DNA from: Limimaricola cinnabarinus
GTDB lineage: Bacteria; Pseudomonadota; Alphaproteobacteria; Rhodobacterales; Rhodobacteraceae
Reading direction: 5' to 3'
DNA length: 40,961 bases
Assembly: GCF_002723615.1 (NCBI RefSeq)
Contig: NZ_KZ304973.1
Span: 1 to 40,961 of the forward strand
The translations under genes were made by a program, and so were the position numbers. This document shows, one piece after another, positions 1 through 7,160 of the stretch. The notes below the pieces were generated by a model, which ran no database searches, was not told where the DNA came from, and saw nothing but the letters and a program-made list of their open reading frames with translations. Numbering within the stretch: position 1 is the first letter of the stretch; each line of letters opens with the position of its first letter.

Positions 1-149
1 CCCCGCCGGCCAAGCCCGCGCCGCGCACGGGCGACAAGGCCGCGCGCGCCGCCCGCGCCCGCGCGCAGGCCGCGGGCATCACCCGCGTCACCGGCAAGAC
101 AGAGCTGGTGCAGGGCTTCTTCGACAGCGTGCGCGAGCGCGATCAGTGA
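1..149 (+). CDS. C-terminal end of an unidentified gene upstream of motE
   Basis: An open frame enters from the left edge (first full codon at position 3) and ends at TGA 147-149. About 48 residues are visible. They start Pro/Ala/Arg-rich and low in complexity, and end in a more ordered stretch, GITRVTGKTELVQGFF. I do not recognise the family. The stop overlaps the GTG start of the next gene (GTGA at 146-149), so the two are probably translationally coupled. The position beside motE and the flagellar export genes suggests a flagellar or motor-associated protein, but that rests on context alone. The call as a real coding end rests on the coupling overlap and the codon pattern. Confidence 0.5.
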   Translation, partial: PPAKPAPRTGDKAARAARARAQAAGITRVTGKTELVQGFFDSVRERDQ

Positions 150-802
150 CGGCACCGCGGCCCTTCCAGATCGTGATCGGCGCGCTGGCGCTGGCCGGTG
201 TCGCCAAGGCGGCGCTCTTGGTGGGCGATATCGGTGCGACCCGGTCGCCCGAGAGCGCGCGGCCGAACCTCTTCGTCGGCGCGGCCAATGCCGCGGGCGG
301 CGCGCCCGAGCCCGAGCCTGCGCCCCAGCCCGCACCCGAACCGGTGGCCCAGACGATCCCGCAAAGCTGCGCCGCGCCCGAAGAGGTGCTCTCGGCCATC
401 GCCACCGAGCGCGGCCTGCTCGACGAGCAGCGCGCCGCACTCGACGCGCGCGCCTCCGAGATCGCGCTGGCCGAGGAGACGCTCGCCGTCGAGATGGCGC
501 GCCTGGGCGAGCTGCGCGGCGAGCTCGAAGGGCTGATGACCAAGATCGACGAGGCGCACCAGGCCGATGTCGCGCGTCTGGTGGCGCTTTACGTCAACAT
601 GAAGCCGCGCGACGCCGCGACGATCATGAACGATCTCGACATCGAGGTCGCGGTGACGGTGCTCGGCGCCATGCCCGAGCGCGACGCCGCCCCGGTGCTC
701 GCGGCGATGAACGTGGTGCGCGCGCAGGCGATCTCGATGATCATCCTCGAGCGTTCCAAGCTGCCGGGCGACCAGCGGCTCAACGGCATCCGGCTTCAGT
801 AA
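146..802 (+). CDS. MotE-like flagellar motor protein with MgtE N-domain
   Basis: Predicted 218-residue protein starting at a GTG that overlaps the upstream stop. There is one N-terminal membrane segment (about residues 8-26), a Pro/Glu-rich linker (about 52-70), a charged probable coiled coil (about 80-140) rich in Glu/Arg/Ala, and a C-terminal MgtE-type helical domain (about 143-205, with YVNMKPRDAATIMNDLD). This anchor, coiled coil and MgtE_N layout is that of MotE, the periplasmic chaperone that stabilises MotC in rhizobia. In many alphaproteobacteria such proteins sit in the flagellar cluster. It could be a paralogue with another envelope role. It converges on flhB with only two bases between the two stop codons, so no terminator separates the opposing transcripts. 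Confidence 0.75.
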   Translation: MTAPRPFQIVIGALALAGVAKAALLVGDIGATRSPESARPNLFVGAANAAGGAPEPEPAPQPAPEPVAQTIPQSCAAPEEVLSAIATERGLLDEQRAALDARASEIALAEETLAVEMARLGELRGELEGLMTKIDEAHQADVARLVALYVNMKPRDAATIMNDLDIEVAVTVLGAMPERDAAPVLAAMNVVRAQAISMIILERSKLPGDQRLNGIRLQ

Positions 803-804
803 GC

Positions 805-1926
805 CTAGTCCTCCTCGCGCAGCATGGAGCCTTCGGGCGGGGCGCGGCGGATGCGGCGCTTGAGATCCATGATGTAGCCGATGATCTCGGCCACCGCCTG
901 CCAATGCTCGGCCGGGATCGCGTCATCGACCTCGACCACCGCGTGCAGCGCGCGGGCCAATGGCTTGTTCTCGACGATGGTGACCTCGCTTTCGCGCGCG
1001 ATGCGGCGGATCTGCGCGGCGACGAGATCGGCCCCCTTGGCGACGCAGACGGGTGCTGCATCGACCCCCGGCGTGTAACGCAGCGCCACCGCGTAATGGG
1101 TCGGGTTGGTCAGCACGACCGTCGCCTGCGGCACGGCGGTGGCGATGCGCTGCTGGGCGCGCTTGCGGCGCAGCTGCGCCCGCTTGCCCTTGATATGCGG
1201 GTCGCCCTCGCTGTCCTTGTGCTCGTCGCGGATCTCCTTGAGGCTCATGCGCTGCTTGCGGGTGTAGTCGATCCGCTTCCAGATGATGTCGATCAGCGCG
1301 ACCACGGCGAGAAAGGCCGTCGCCCCCACGAGGATGCGCACCGCCGCGCCGCGCGCATGCGGCAGCAAGGTCTCGGGCGCGAAGCCCGGCGCCTGCCAGA
1401 TCCCGGTGACCGAGGAGCGCACCGCCATGAGCGCGATCACGGTGACCACCGCCACCTTGGCGATGTTCTTGAGAAACTCGACCAGCGCGTCGGGCGAGAA
1501 CATCTTCTTGAAGCCGGAGCCGGGGTTGATCTTGGACAGCTTGGGCTTGATCCGCTCCAGCGCCACCACGGTCTGGCCCTGGATCAGCACGCCGAACAGC
1601 GCCGCCAGCACCATGACGAGCGCCAGCGGCGCCAGCGTCACCGCCACCGTGCCGACGAGATGCTGCGCCACGCCGCTGACATCGCGCAGCCCCGCCGCGC
1701 CCGAGCCGATCTCGATGCTGCCCGCCGAGGCCAGAAGCCCCGACAGGTCGCCCGCCAGACGCGGCATGAGGCTCGGCAAGAGGTAGAGCGAGATGACGAG
1801 CAGCGCGAAGGCGCTCATCATGTTGCCGGTTTCCTTGGAGGAGGGGACGTCACCCTTCTGCCGCGCCTTGCGCAGCTTGGCCTCCGTCGGCTCCTCCGTC
1901 TTGCTGCTCTTGTCTTCCTCGGACAT
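805..1926 (-). CDS. flhB: Flagellar type III export switch protein FlhB
   Basis: 373-residue inner-membrane protein of the flagellar export gate, which switches export specificity from rod/hook to filament substrates. The N-terminus (EEPTEAKLRKARQKGDVPSS) is typical of FlhB/YscU. Four hydrophobic segments follow (about 35-55, 90-115, 155-172 and 195-215), then a charged linker and the cytoplasmic domain. The autocleavage motif NPTH lies at residues 274-277 and is intact. Downstream of it are VVEVDDAIPAEHW and the terminal Arg-rich stretch. It is the last gene of the leftward flgB-to-flhB run, nine bases after fliR. The ATG at 1924-1926 gives the family length. Confidence 0.97.
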   Translation of the reverse strand: MSEEDKSSKTEEPTEAKLRKARQKGDVPSSKETGNMMSAFALLVISLYLLPSLMPRLAGDLSGLLASAGSIEIGSGAAGLRDVSGVAQHLVGTVAVTLAPLALVMVLAALFGVLIQGQTVVALERIKPKLSKINPGSGFKKMFSPDALVEFLKNIAKVAVVTVIALMAVRSSVTGIWQAPGFAPETLLPHARGAAVRILVGATAFLAVVALIDIIWKRIDYTRKQRMSLKEIRDEHKDSEGDPHIKGKRAQLRRKRAQQRIATAVPQATVVLTNPTHYAVALRYTPGVDAAPVCVAKGADLVAAQIRRIARESEVTIVENKPLARALHAVVEVDDAIPAEHWQAVAEIIGYIMDLKRRIRRAPPEGSMLREED

Positions 1927-1935
1927 CGCGCCCCC

Positions 1936-2700
1936 CTAGAAGCTGAAGCCGATGAGCCAGTCGCCCAGCGCCTGCATGGTCCCCGATAGCATGGCCGGCC
2001 CCGCCGCGACGAGGCCCAGAAGGCCGGTGGCGATCAGGATCGGCGCGGCGACGAAGAACACCGGCAGGCTCGGCATCGCCCGGTTGGCCAGACCCATGCC
2101 GAGATTAAGCACCAGTGACAGCACGTAGAAGGGGGCGGCGAGCGAGACGCCGAGATAGAAGCTCTGCGCCACCGCGCGCACCGATTGCTGCGCCAGATCG
2201 CCCAGCATCAGCCGGCCGGGGGGAAACAGCGCATAGCTGTCGAGCAGCGCCCGGATCATCAGATGATGCAACTCGGTGGCGAAGACGAGCGCCACGCCGG
2301 CCATCAGCAGCGCGCCCGCGATCAGCGTCGAGCCCTCGAAGCTTCCCGTCCCCGGCGCAAAGGCATTGGACAGCCCCGCGACCATGCCGATCTGGTAGCC
2401 CGCGAATTGCAGCGCCGAGAACAGGATGCGCGCCGTGGTGCCGATCCAGATGCCGATGGTGACCTCCACCGCGAACATCGACAGCAGCACCACCGGGGCG
2501 CTCTCGGCCAGCCCCTGGGCGGGCGCGACCGGCACCAGCGGCGCCAGCGCCGCGCTGAGCGCGAGGCCGAACAAAAGCCGGTGCCGGGCGGGGATGGTCT
2601 GTTCGCCGAAGCCCGGCAGGAACATCAGCGCCGCCCCGAGCCGGGCGAAGACGAGACCCGCCAGCAGCGCCTGCGAAACGAGGAAGGCCCCGAGATCCAA
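1936..2700 (-). CDS. fliR: Flagellar export gate protein FliR
   Basis: 254-residue, almost wholly hydrophobic protein with about six membrane segments. FliR forms the export-gate core with FliP and FliQ at the base of the flagellum. Family marks seen are FARLGAALMFLPGFGE near the N-terminus, the FAGYQIGMVAGLSNAFAPGT stretch in the middle, and a Gly/Pro-rich region near AAPFYVLSLVLNLGMGLANRAMP. The start that gives the full N-terminus is a TTG (2698-2700), three bases after the flhA stop. The next ATG would remove about 26 residues, including part of the first helix, so the TTG is preferred. fliP is not in this window. Confidence 0.95.
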   Translation of the reverse strand: MDLGAFLVSQALLAGLVFARLGAALMFLPGFGEQTIPARHRLLFGLALSAALAPLVPVAPAQGLAESAPVVLLSMFAVEVTIGIWIGTTARILFSALQFAGYQIGMVAGLSNAFAPGTGSFEGSTLIAGALLMAGVALVFATELHHLMIRALLDSYALFPPGRLMLGDLAQQSVRAVAQSFYLGVSLAAPFYVLSLVLNLGMGLANRAMPSLPVFFVAAPILIATGLLGLVAAGPAMLSGTMQALGDWLIGFSF

Positions 2701-2703
2701 GCC

Positions 2704-4806
2704 CTAGCCGCCGATGGTGGCGACGGTGCGCAGCGCCGCCTTGCGGTGCACCTCGTTATGCGAGATCACCTGCGTCATCGGGCTGACCCGCTCCAGCATG
2801 GAGCGCACGAAGGAGCGGACCTCGGGGCTGACCATCAGCGCGGGCCACTCGTCCTTCTGGGCGAATTGCTGGATCTCCTTGCGCGCCTCCAGCACGAATT
2901 CCTGCACCCTTTGCGGCGACATCAGGAAATTGCGCTCGTCGCCGTTCATCCGCACCGCGCCGTTGAACTCGCCCTCCCAGGCCGCCGACATGGTGATCAC
3001 CGGCACGAAGCCCTGCGCGTCGGTCAGCGCGTGGCAGATCTGGTTCGACAGGCGGCGGCGCACATGCTCGGTGATCAGCGTGACGGAGGAGGTCGTGCGC
3101 CCGGCCTCGGCGATGGCCTCGACGATCAGCGGCAGGTTGCGGATCGAGATCCGCTCCAGCAGCAGCGCCTGCAGCACGTGCTGCACGAGGATGGTCGGGC
3201 TGGTGCCCGAGATCTCGCCCGCGAGCTTCTGGTAGGGGCGGGGCAGCCCCTCGATCAGCTCCTGCACCGCGCCATAGGTCAGAAGCTCGGGCATGTGCTG
3301 CTTGATCACCTCGGTCAGGTGGGTGGTGATGACGCTTTCGGGGTCGACCACGGTGCAGCCCGCGGCCTCGGCCTGATCGGCGAGGGGCTGGTCGACCCAG
3401 ACGACCTCCAGACCGAAGGTCGGGTCCTTGCTGCGCTGGCCCGGAAGCGCGATCCCGGCCTCGGAAGGGTTGATCACCATCATGCCGGTGGCGCGGATCT
3501 CGGCGGTGGCGGCGGCGACGCCCTGCACGGTGATGGCATAGCTGTCGGGGCCGAGCGCCGGGTCGTCCTTGATCCGCACCGAGGGCAGCACGAAGCCGTA
3601 TTCGCGCGCGAAGAGATGGCGCAGGCTCTTGATCTTGCCGGGCAGGGCGGCGTCGGGGCGGTTGATCAGCGGCACCAGTGCCCCGCCCAGATCGAGCCGC
3701 AGATCGTCGAGCTTCAGCGTCTGCTGCACGTCGTCCTCGGAAGGGGCCTCGGCGGCCTGCTCGCTCGCGATGGCCTGCGCCGTCTCGCGCGCCGAGCGGG
3801 CCTTGGCCTCGCGGCTCATCACGTAACCCAGCCCCGCCATCATCGCGGCGAGGATGACGAAGACCGGCAGTGGAAAGCCGGGCAGCAGGCCGATGCCGCA
3901 CAGGAGACCGGCGGCCATGTAGAGCGCCTTGGGAAACTTGCCGAGCTGGCCCAGCACCGCCTCGTTGGCCGCGCCCTCGGTGCCGCCCTTGGTGACGATG
4001 AGACCGGCGGCGAGCGAGACGATCAGCGCCGGGATCTGGCTCACCAGACCGTCGCCGATGGTCAGCGTGGTATAGACATTGGCCGCTTCGCCGATCGGCA
4101 GGCCGTGCTGCACCACGCCGATCAGGATGCCGCCGACGATGTTGATCATGGTGATGATCAGCCCCGCCACCGCGTCGCCGCGCACGAATTTCGACGCGCC
4201 GTCCATCGCCCCGAAGAAGCCGCTCTCGTCCTCGAGCTCCTTGCGCCGGGTCTTGGCGGTCGCCTCGTCGATCAGGCCTGCGCCGAGATCGGCGTCGATC
4301 GCCATCTGCTTGCCCGGCATCGCGTCGAGCGAGAAGCGCGCGGCGACCTCGGCGATGCGGGTCGAGCCCTTGGAGATGACGATGAAGTTGATCACCACGA
4401 GGATCGCGAAGATCACGATGCCGATCACGAAGCTGCCCGCGACGATGAAGCGCGAAAAGCCCTCGATCACGCCGCCCGCCGCCCCCGGCCCGGTATGGCC
4501 CTGGCTCAGGATCAGCCGGGTCGAGGCGACATTGAGCGACAGGCGCAGCATGGTGACGACCAGGAGCAGCGTCGGAAAGCTGTTGAACTCCAGGGGCTTC
4601 GGAATCCACAGCGCGACCATCAGGATCAGCGCCGAAAGCGCCAGCGACACCGCGAGGCCGAGATCGAGCAGCACCGAGGGCAGCGGCACGAACAAGACCG
4701 CCAGCACCAGCGTGACGCCGACCGCGAAGCCCACGTCGCGGTTGGCGAGGCCCGCCGCGAGCGCGGTGGAGGAAAGGGTGGGCTTGGTGGCGGGGGGCTG
4801 GCTCAT
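2704..4806 (-). CDS. flhA: Flagellar export gate protein FlhA
   Basis: 700 residues, the normal size for FlhA. This is the large export-gate subunit that forms the cytoplasmic nonameric ring and conducts proton-driven export. The N-terminal half holds about eight membrane helices (about 20-330). Between helices lies the FHIPEP-family hallmark with FSLDAMPGKQMAIDADL. The C-terminal half (from about 350) is the soluble docking domain, ending RTVATIGG. It follows the lytic transglycosylase gene by seven bases and precedes fliR by three, so the genes are very likely one operon. A 888-codon open frame on the opposite strand is a codon-bias shadow. Confidence 0.98.
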   Translation of the reverse strand: MSQPPATKPTLSSTALAAGLANRDVGFAVGVTLVLAVLFVPLPSVLLDLGLAVSLALSALILMVALWIPKPLEFNSFPTLLLVVTMLRLSLNVASTRLILSQGHTGPGAAGGVIEGFSRFIVAGSFVIGIVIFAILVVINFIVISKGSTRIAEVAARFSLDAMPGKQMAIDADLGAGLIDEATAKTRRKELEDESGFFGAMDGASKFVRGDAVAGLIITMINIVGGILIGVVQHGLPIGEAANVYTTLTIGDGLVSQIPALIVSLAAGLIVTKGGTEGAANEAVLGQLGKFPKALYMAAGLLCGIGLLPGFPLPVFVILAAMMAGLGYVMSREAKARSARETAQAIASEQAAEAPSEDDVQQTLKLDDLRLDLGGALVPLINRPDAALPGKIKSLRHLFAREYGFVLPSVRIKDDPALGPDSYAITVQGVAAATAEIRATGMMVINPSEAGIALPGQRSKDPTFGLEVVWVDQPLADQAEAAGCTVVDPESVITTHLTEVIKQHMPELLTYGAVQELIEGLPRPYQKLAGEISGTSPTILVQHVLQALLLERISIRNLPLIVEAIAEAGRTTSSVTLITEHVRRRLSNQICHALTDAQGFVPVITMSAAWEGEFNGAVRMNGDERNFLMSPQRVQEFVLEARKEIQQFAQKDEWPALMVSPEVRSFVRSMLERVSPMTQVISHNEVHRKAALRTVATIGG

Positions 4807-4813
4807 GCGGGCC

Positions 4814-5647
4814 TCACGAGGATGGGGAGGGCGGGGAGATCATCGGCTTGAGCGGCGCGTCGCTGTAGATGCCGAACCGCGCGCCGCCCGCCGATCCGTC
4901 CGCCGATCCGTCTGCCATGCCGCCCGCCGCTTTGCCGGTCGACCAGCCGCGCCGCGCGCCCGGCGCGGGCTGCAAGGAGGGGCGCGCCGCCCCCGCCCCG
5001 GGGCGCGCCCCCGGCGCCGCGACATCGCGAAACTTCTCGATCCGGTCATTGGCGGTCTCGATATTGCCGCGCAGCGCCGCGAGATAGACCTGCTGCGCCT
5101 CGGGCGTGCGCGAATGATAGGCCCCGGCGGCGGCGGTCCAGTCGCCGAATTCCTCGTAGAGCCTGCGCAAAAAGCGCGCGGCGTAATCGACATTGATCGC
5201 CGGGTCGAAGCCCTGCGCCGCGCCGTCGAAGGCCTCGGGGTGCCAGCGCATGTTGATCTGCATGCAGCCCACATCGATGCTCTCGATCCCGGCCGCGCGC
5301 CGCGCCGCGATCCAGCCCAGCGCCGCCTCGCGGTCGTCGAAAAGCCGGCCTTCGCCCGCGGCGTTGACCGCCCAGGGCCAGATGGTGAGCTGGCCGCCCC
5401 GCGTCACACCCGCCTCCTGGATGCCGATCGCCAGGAGCAGGTTGCCGGGGATGCGGTGGCGCAGCTGCGCGCGCAGGATCTCGGCCACGCAGACGCCGTG
5501 CTCCAGCGGCGCGCCGCGCGCCTCCGCCCCGGCAGCACCGGCGACACCCGCGGCATCGCTGCCGCGGTAGAAATCCCCCCATCCGGCAAGGCCGGGCCGG
5601 GGGGCGAGCGCCGAGGCGAGCGCGAGAACCAGCGCGAGCCGCCTCAT
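4814..5647 (-). CDS. SLT-type lytic transglycosylase in flagellar operon
   Basis: 277-residue secreted protein. A Sec-type signal peptide covers about residues 1-21 (cleavage near GLAG). The SLT domain spans about 50-195, with catalytic Glu78 in IQEAG, the GCMQIN motif at 127-132 and the AGAYHSRTPEA motif further on. The last 75 residues are Pro/Gly/Ala-rich with a short ADGSADGSAGG repeat, so probably disordered. Lying inside the export operon between fliQ and flhA, with its ATG overlapping the fliQ stop by four bases, it most likely opens the peptidoglycan for the rod. Rhodobacter sphaeroides SltF is a known flagellum-specific enzyme of this kind, which works because FlgJ there lacks its own muramidase domain. 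Identity with SltF itself is inferred. Confidence 0.88.
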   Translation of the reverse strand: MRRLALVLALASALAPRPGLAGWGDFYRGSDAAGVAGAAGAEARGAPLEHGVCVAEILRAQLRHRIPGNLLLAIGIQEAGVTRGGQLTIWPWAVNAAGEGRLFDDREAALGWIAARRAAGIESIDVGCMQINMRWHPEAFDGAAQGFDPAINVDYAARFLRRLYEEFGDWTAAAGAYHSRTPEAQQVYLAALRGNIETANDRIEKFRDVAAPGARPGAGAARPSLQPAPGARRGWSTGKAAGGMADGSADGSAGGARFGIYSDAPLKPMISPPSPSS

Positions 5648-5913
5648 GCGCCGCCGCTCGCGATCAGGTCGAACACCCGGTCCGACAGCCGCGTCAGCGT
5701 CGCATAGATGAAGGGGGTGGCGGCCAGAAGCCCCAGAAAGATCGCCGCGATCTTCGGTACGAAGGTCAGCGTCATCTCCTGGATCTGGGTCAGCGCCTGG
5801 AAGAAGGCGATGACGAGGCCGACGCCCAGCGCCAGCGCCAGGATCGGGCCGGAGCCGATCAGCACCGCGAGGATCGTGTCCGACAGGATGTCGTAGGTGT
5901 CGCTTTCGGTCAT
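5644..5913 (-). CDS. fliQ: Flagellar export gate protein FliQ
   Basis: 89 residues with two membrane hairpin helices (about 14-38 and 52-75). The FliQ pattern ALTQIQEMTLTFVPKI lies between them and is well conserved. FliQ surrounds the FliP/FliR pore in the export gate. The stop overlaps the start of the lytic transglycosylase (ATGA on the minus strand, 5644-5647), which indicates translational coupling. It sits 31 bases after fliE. Confidence 0.96.
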   Translation of the reverse strand: MTESDTYDILSDTILAVLIGSGPILALALGVGLVIAFFQALTQIQEMTLTFVPKIAAIFLGLLAATPFIYATLTRLSDRVFDLIASGGA

Positions 5914-5944
5914 CGCCGCGCCTGCGCCCCCGCCGGTGCCGCGA

Positions 5945-6268
5945 TCAGAGCGGCATCCGCATGATTTCCTGATAGGCCTCGACGACCTTGTCGCGCATCG
6001 AGACCATCACCTTGACCGTGCTTTCGAGCTCCAGCGTCGCCTCGACGACGCGCTGGGTGCCGATTTCGCCGGTCAGCCCCTTCTGCGCCACCGCCTCCGC
6101 CTCGCGGACCTTGCCGACGGCCCCGGTCGTGGCGGTCTGCAGCATCTCGGAAAAGCTCTCGCCCTTGGCCGTCGCGGCCTCGGGGCCGGGCAGGCCGGAA
6201 AGCTCCTTGGAGGAGCGGTAGGCGCCGCGGACGCCGGAGGTGGAGAGGATCGAGGAGAACTCGGTCAT
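5945..6268 (-). CDS. fliE: Flagellar hook-basal body protein FliE
   Basis: 107-residue protein that joins the MS ring to the proximal rod and is the first export substrate. The N-terminus is Ser/Gly-rich, and the conserved C-terminal part has FSEMLQTA, the LELESTVKVMVSMRDKVVEAYQEIMRM helix pattern and the usual short tail. There is no signal peptide, as expected for a type III substrate. It follows flgC by nine bases in the flgB-flgC-fliE order common in bacteria. Confidence 0.95.
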   Translation of the reverse strand: MTEFSSILSTSGVRGAYRSSKELSGLPGPEAATAKGESFSEMLQTATTGAVGKVREAEAVAQKGLTGEIGTQRVVEATLELESTVKVMVSMRDKVVEAYQEIMRMPL

Positions 6269-6277
6269 CGGTCAGCC

Positions 6278-6688
6278 TTATCTGAGAAGGTCGAGCATCT
6301 GGCTGCGCATGTCGCGCCCGGCCTCGAACATGTTCATGTTCGCCTCGTAGCTGCGCGAGGCCTCGCGCATGTTGCTCATTTCGAGGATCGGGTTGACGTT
6401 GGGCATCTTGACCATGCCCGCCGCATCCGCCGCCGGGTGGGCCGGGTCGTGCATCAGGGTGAAGGGGGTCTTGTCGCGGCCGATCTTGTCGACGGTGACG
6501 AGCGAGGCGCCGATCTCGCGGTCGACCAGCTCCTCGAAGGCCAGCGTCTTGCGGCGATAGGGCTCGGCGCCCGGCGTGCTGCCGGTCGAATCCGCGTTGG
6601 CGACGTTCTCGGACACGATCCTGAGCCGTTCGCCCTGCGCCCGCATGCCGCTGGCGGCGATGGCGCTGATCGAGGAAAGCGGGTCCAT
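6278..6688 (-). CDS. flgC: Flagellar proximal rod protein FlgC
   Basis: 136 residues. The N-terminal rod motif is SAIAASGMRAQGERLRIVSENVANADS, followed by the FlgC-type PYRRKTLAFEE. The C-terminal helix SNMREASRSYEANMNMFEAGRDM pairs with it in the assembled rod. FlgC is a structural subunit of the proximal rod. The gene lies between flgB and fliE with short gaps (16 and 9 bases), and the ATG at 6686-6688 fits the family start. Confidence 0.97.
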   Translation of the reverse strand: MDPLSSISAIAASGMRAQGERLRIVSENVANADSTGSTPGAEPYRRKTLAFEELVDREIGASLVTVDKIGRDKTPFTLMHDPAHPAADAAGMVKMPNVNPILEMSNMREASRSYEANMNMFEAGRDMRSQMLDLLR

Positions 6689-6704
6689 GGCGGTCTCCTA
6701 TGGC

Positions 6705-7094
6705 TTAGCGCAGGCCGGTGGCCGACAGGGTGAGAAGCTCGTGGCCCTTGCGGTAGAGCTGCGCCGCGAGGCGGTAGCTTTCGCTGACCTCGGCGGATTT
6801 GACGGTCTGCTGCTCCAGCACAACGGTGTTGCCGTCGAGCGAGCGCTCCCAGGCGGTGGTGTCGGTCACGGCGCGCGGCGCGCCGTGGCTGCCGCCGCTG
6901 CTGATATGGCGCGGATCGGTGGTGACCGCGCCGGGCTGCGCATTGGCCAGCACCGCGTCGAACCTGGCGAGATCCCTCGCGCGGTAGTCCGGGGTGTTGG
7001 CATTGGCGATGTTCTCGGAGATCACCTTCTGCCGCGCGGCGAGCCAGTCGAGCCGCTTTGAAGCAAGAGCGAAGAAGGACATGCCATCGAGCAT
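6705..7094 (-). CDS. flgB: Flagellar proximal rod protein FlgB
   Basis: 129 residues from ATG 7092-7094. The same frame stays open much further upstream, but that extension lies antisense to fliI and is a shadow. The start chosen begins MLDGMSFFALASKR and has a strong GAAAGGAA ribosome site about six bases upstream. Marks are RQKVISENIANANTPDYRARD near the N-terminus and the terminal helix SEVSESYRLAAQLYRKG-like pattern. It is the first gene of the leftward flagellar run, divergent from fliI across 66 bases. Confidence 0.96.
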   Translation of the reverse strand: MLDGMSFFALASKRLDWLAARQKVISENIANANTPDYRARDLARFDAVLANAQPGAVTTDPRHISSGGSHGAPRAVTDTTAWERSLDGNTVVLEQQTVKSAEVSESYRLAAQLYRKGHELLTLSATGLR

Positions 7095-7160
7095 TTGCGT
7101 TTCCTTTCGGGTCGAGCATGGATAGCATGTATAAATCCGCATGACTACGGGACAGGCGCC
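7095..7160. promoter_or_regulatory. Divergent flgB/fliI intergenic control region with 9-bp tandem repeat
   Basis: Only 66 bases separate the oppositely oriented flgB and fliI starts, so both promoters or activator sites should lie here or overlap the genes. The visible structure is an imperfect 9-bp tandem at 7115-7132, AGCATGGAT then AGCATGTAT, followed by AT-rich AAAT in otherwise very GC-rich DNA. TATA-like words occur on both strands, but I could not place a convincing -35 element, a sigma54 (TGGCAC/TTGC) or a sigma28 site. Treat it as a probable regulator-bound region rather than a defined promoter. Confidence 0.45.

Noticed and set aside
2185-4851. 888-codon open frame on the plus strand opposite flhA
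   Set aside because: It is rich in His/Arg/Gln/Asp-type residues with no domain, and lies exactly antisense to a clearly conserved gene. GC-rich third positions keep this frame open.
4861-4925. Short repeats in the 3' part of the lytic transglycosylase gene
   Set aside because: They encode the low-complexity ADGS tail in frame. There is no spacer/repeat periodicity of a CRISPR array or mobile element.
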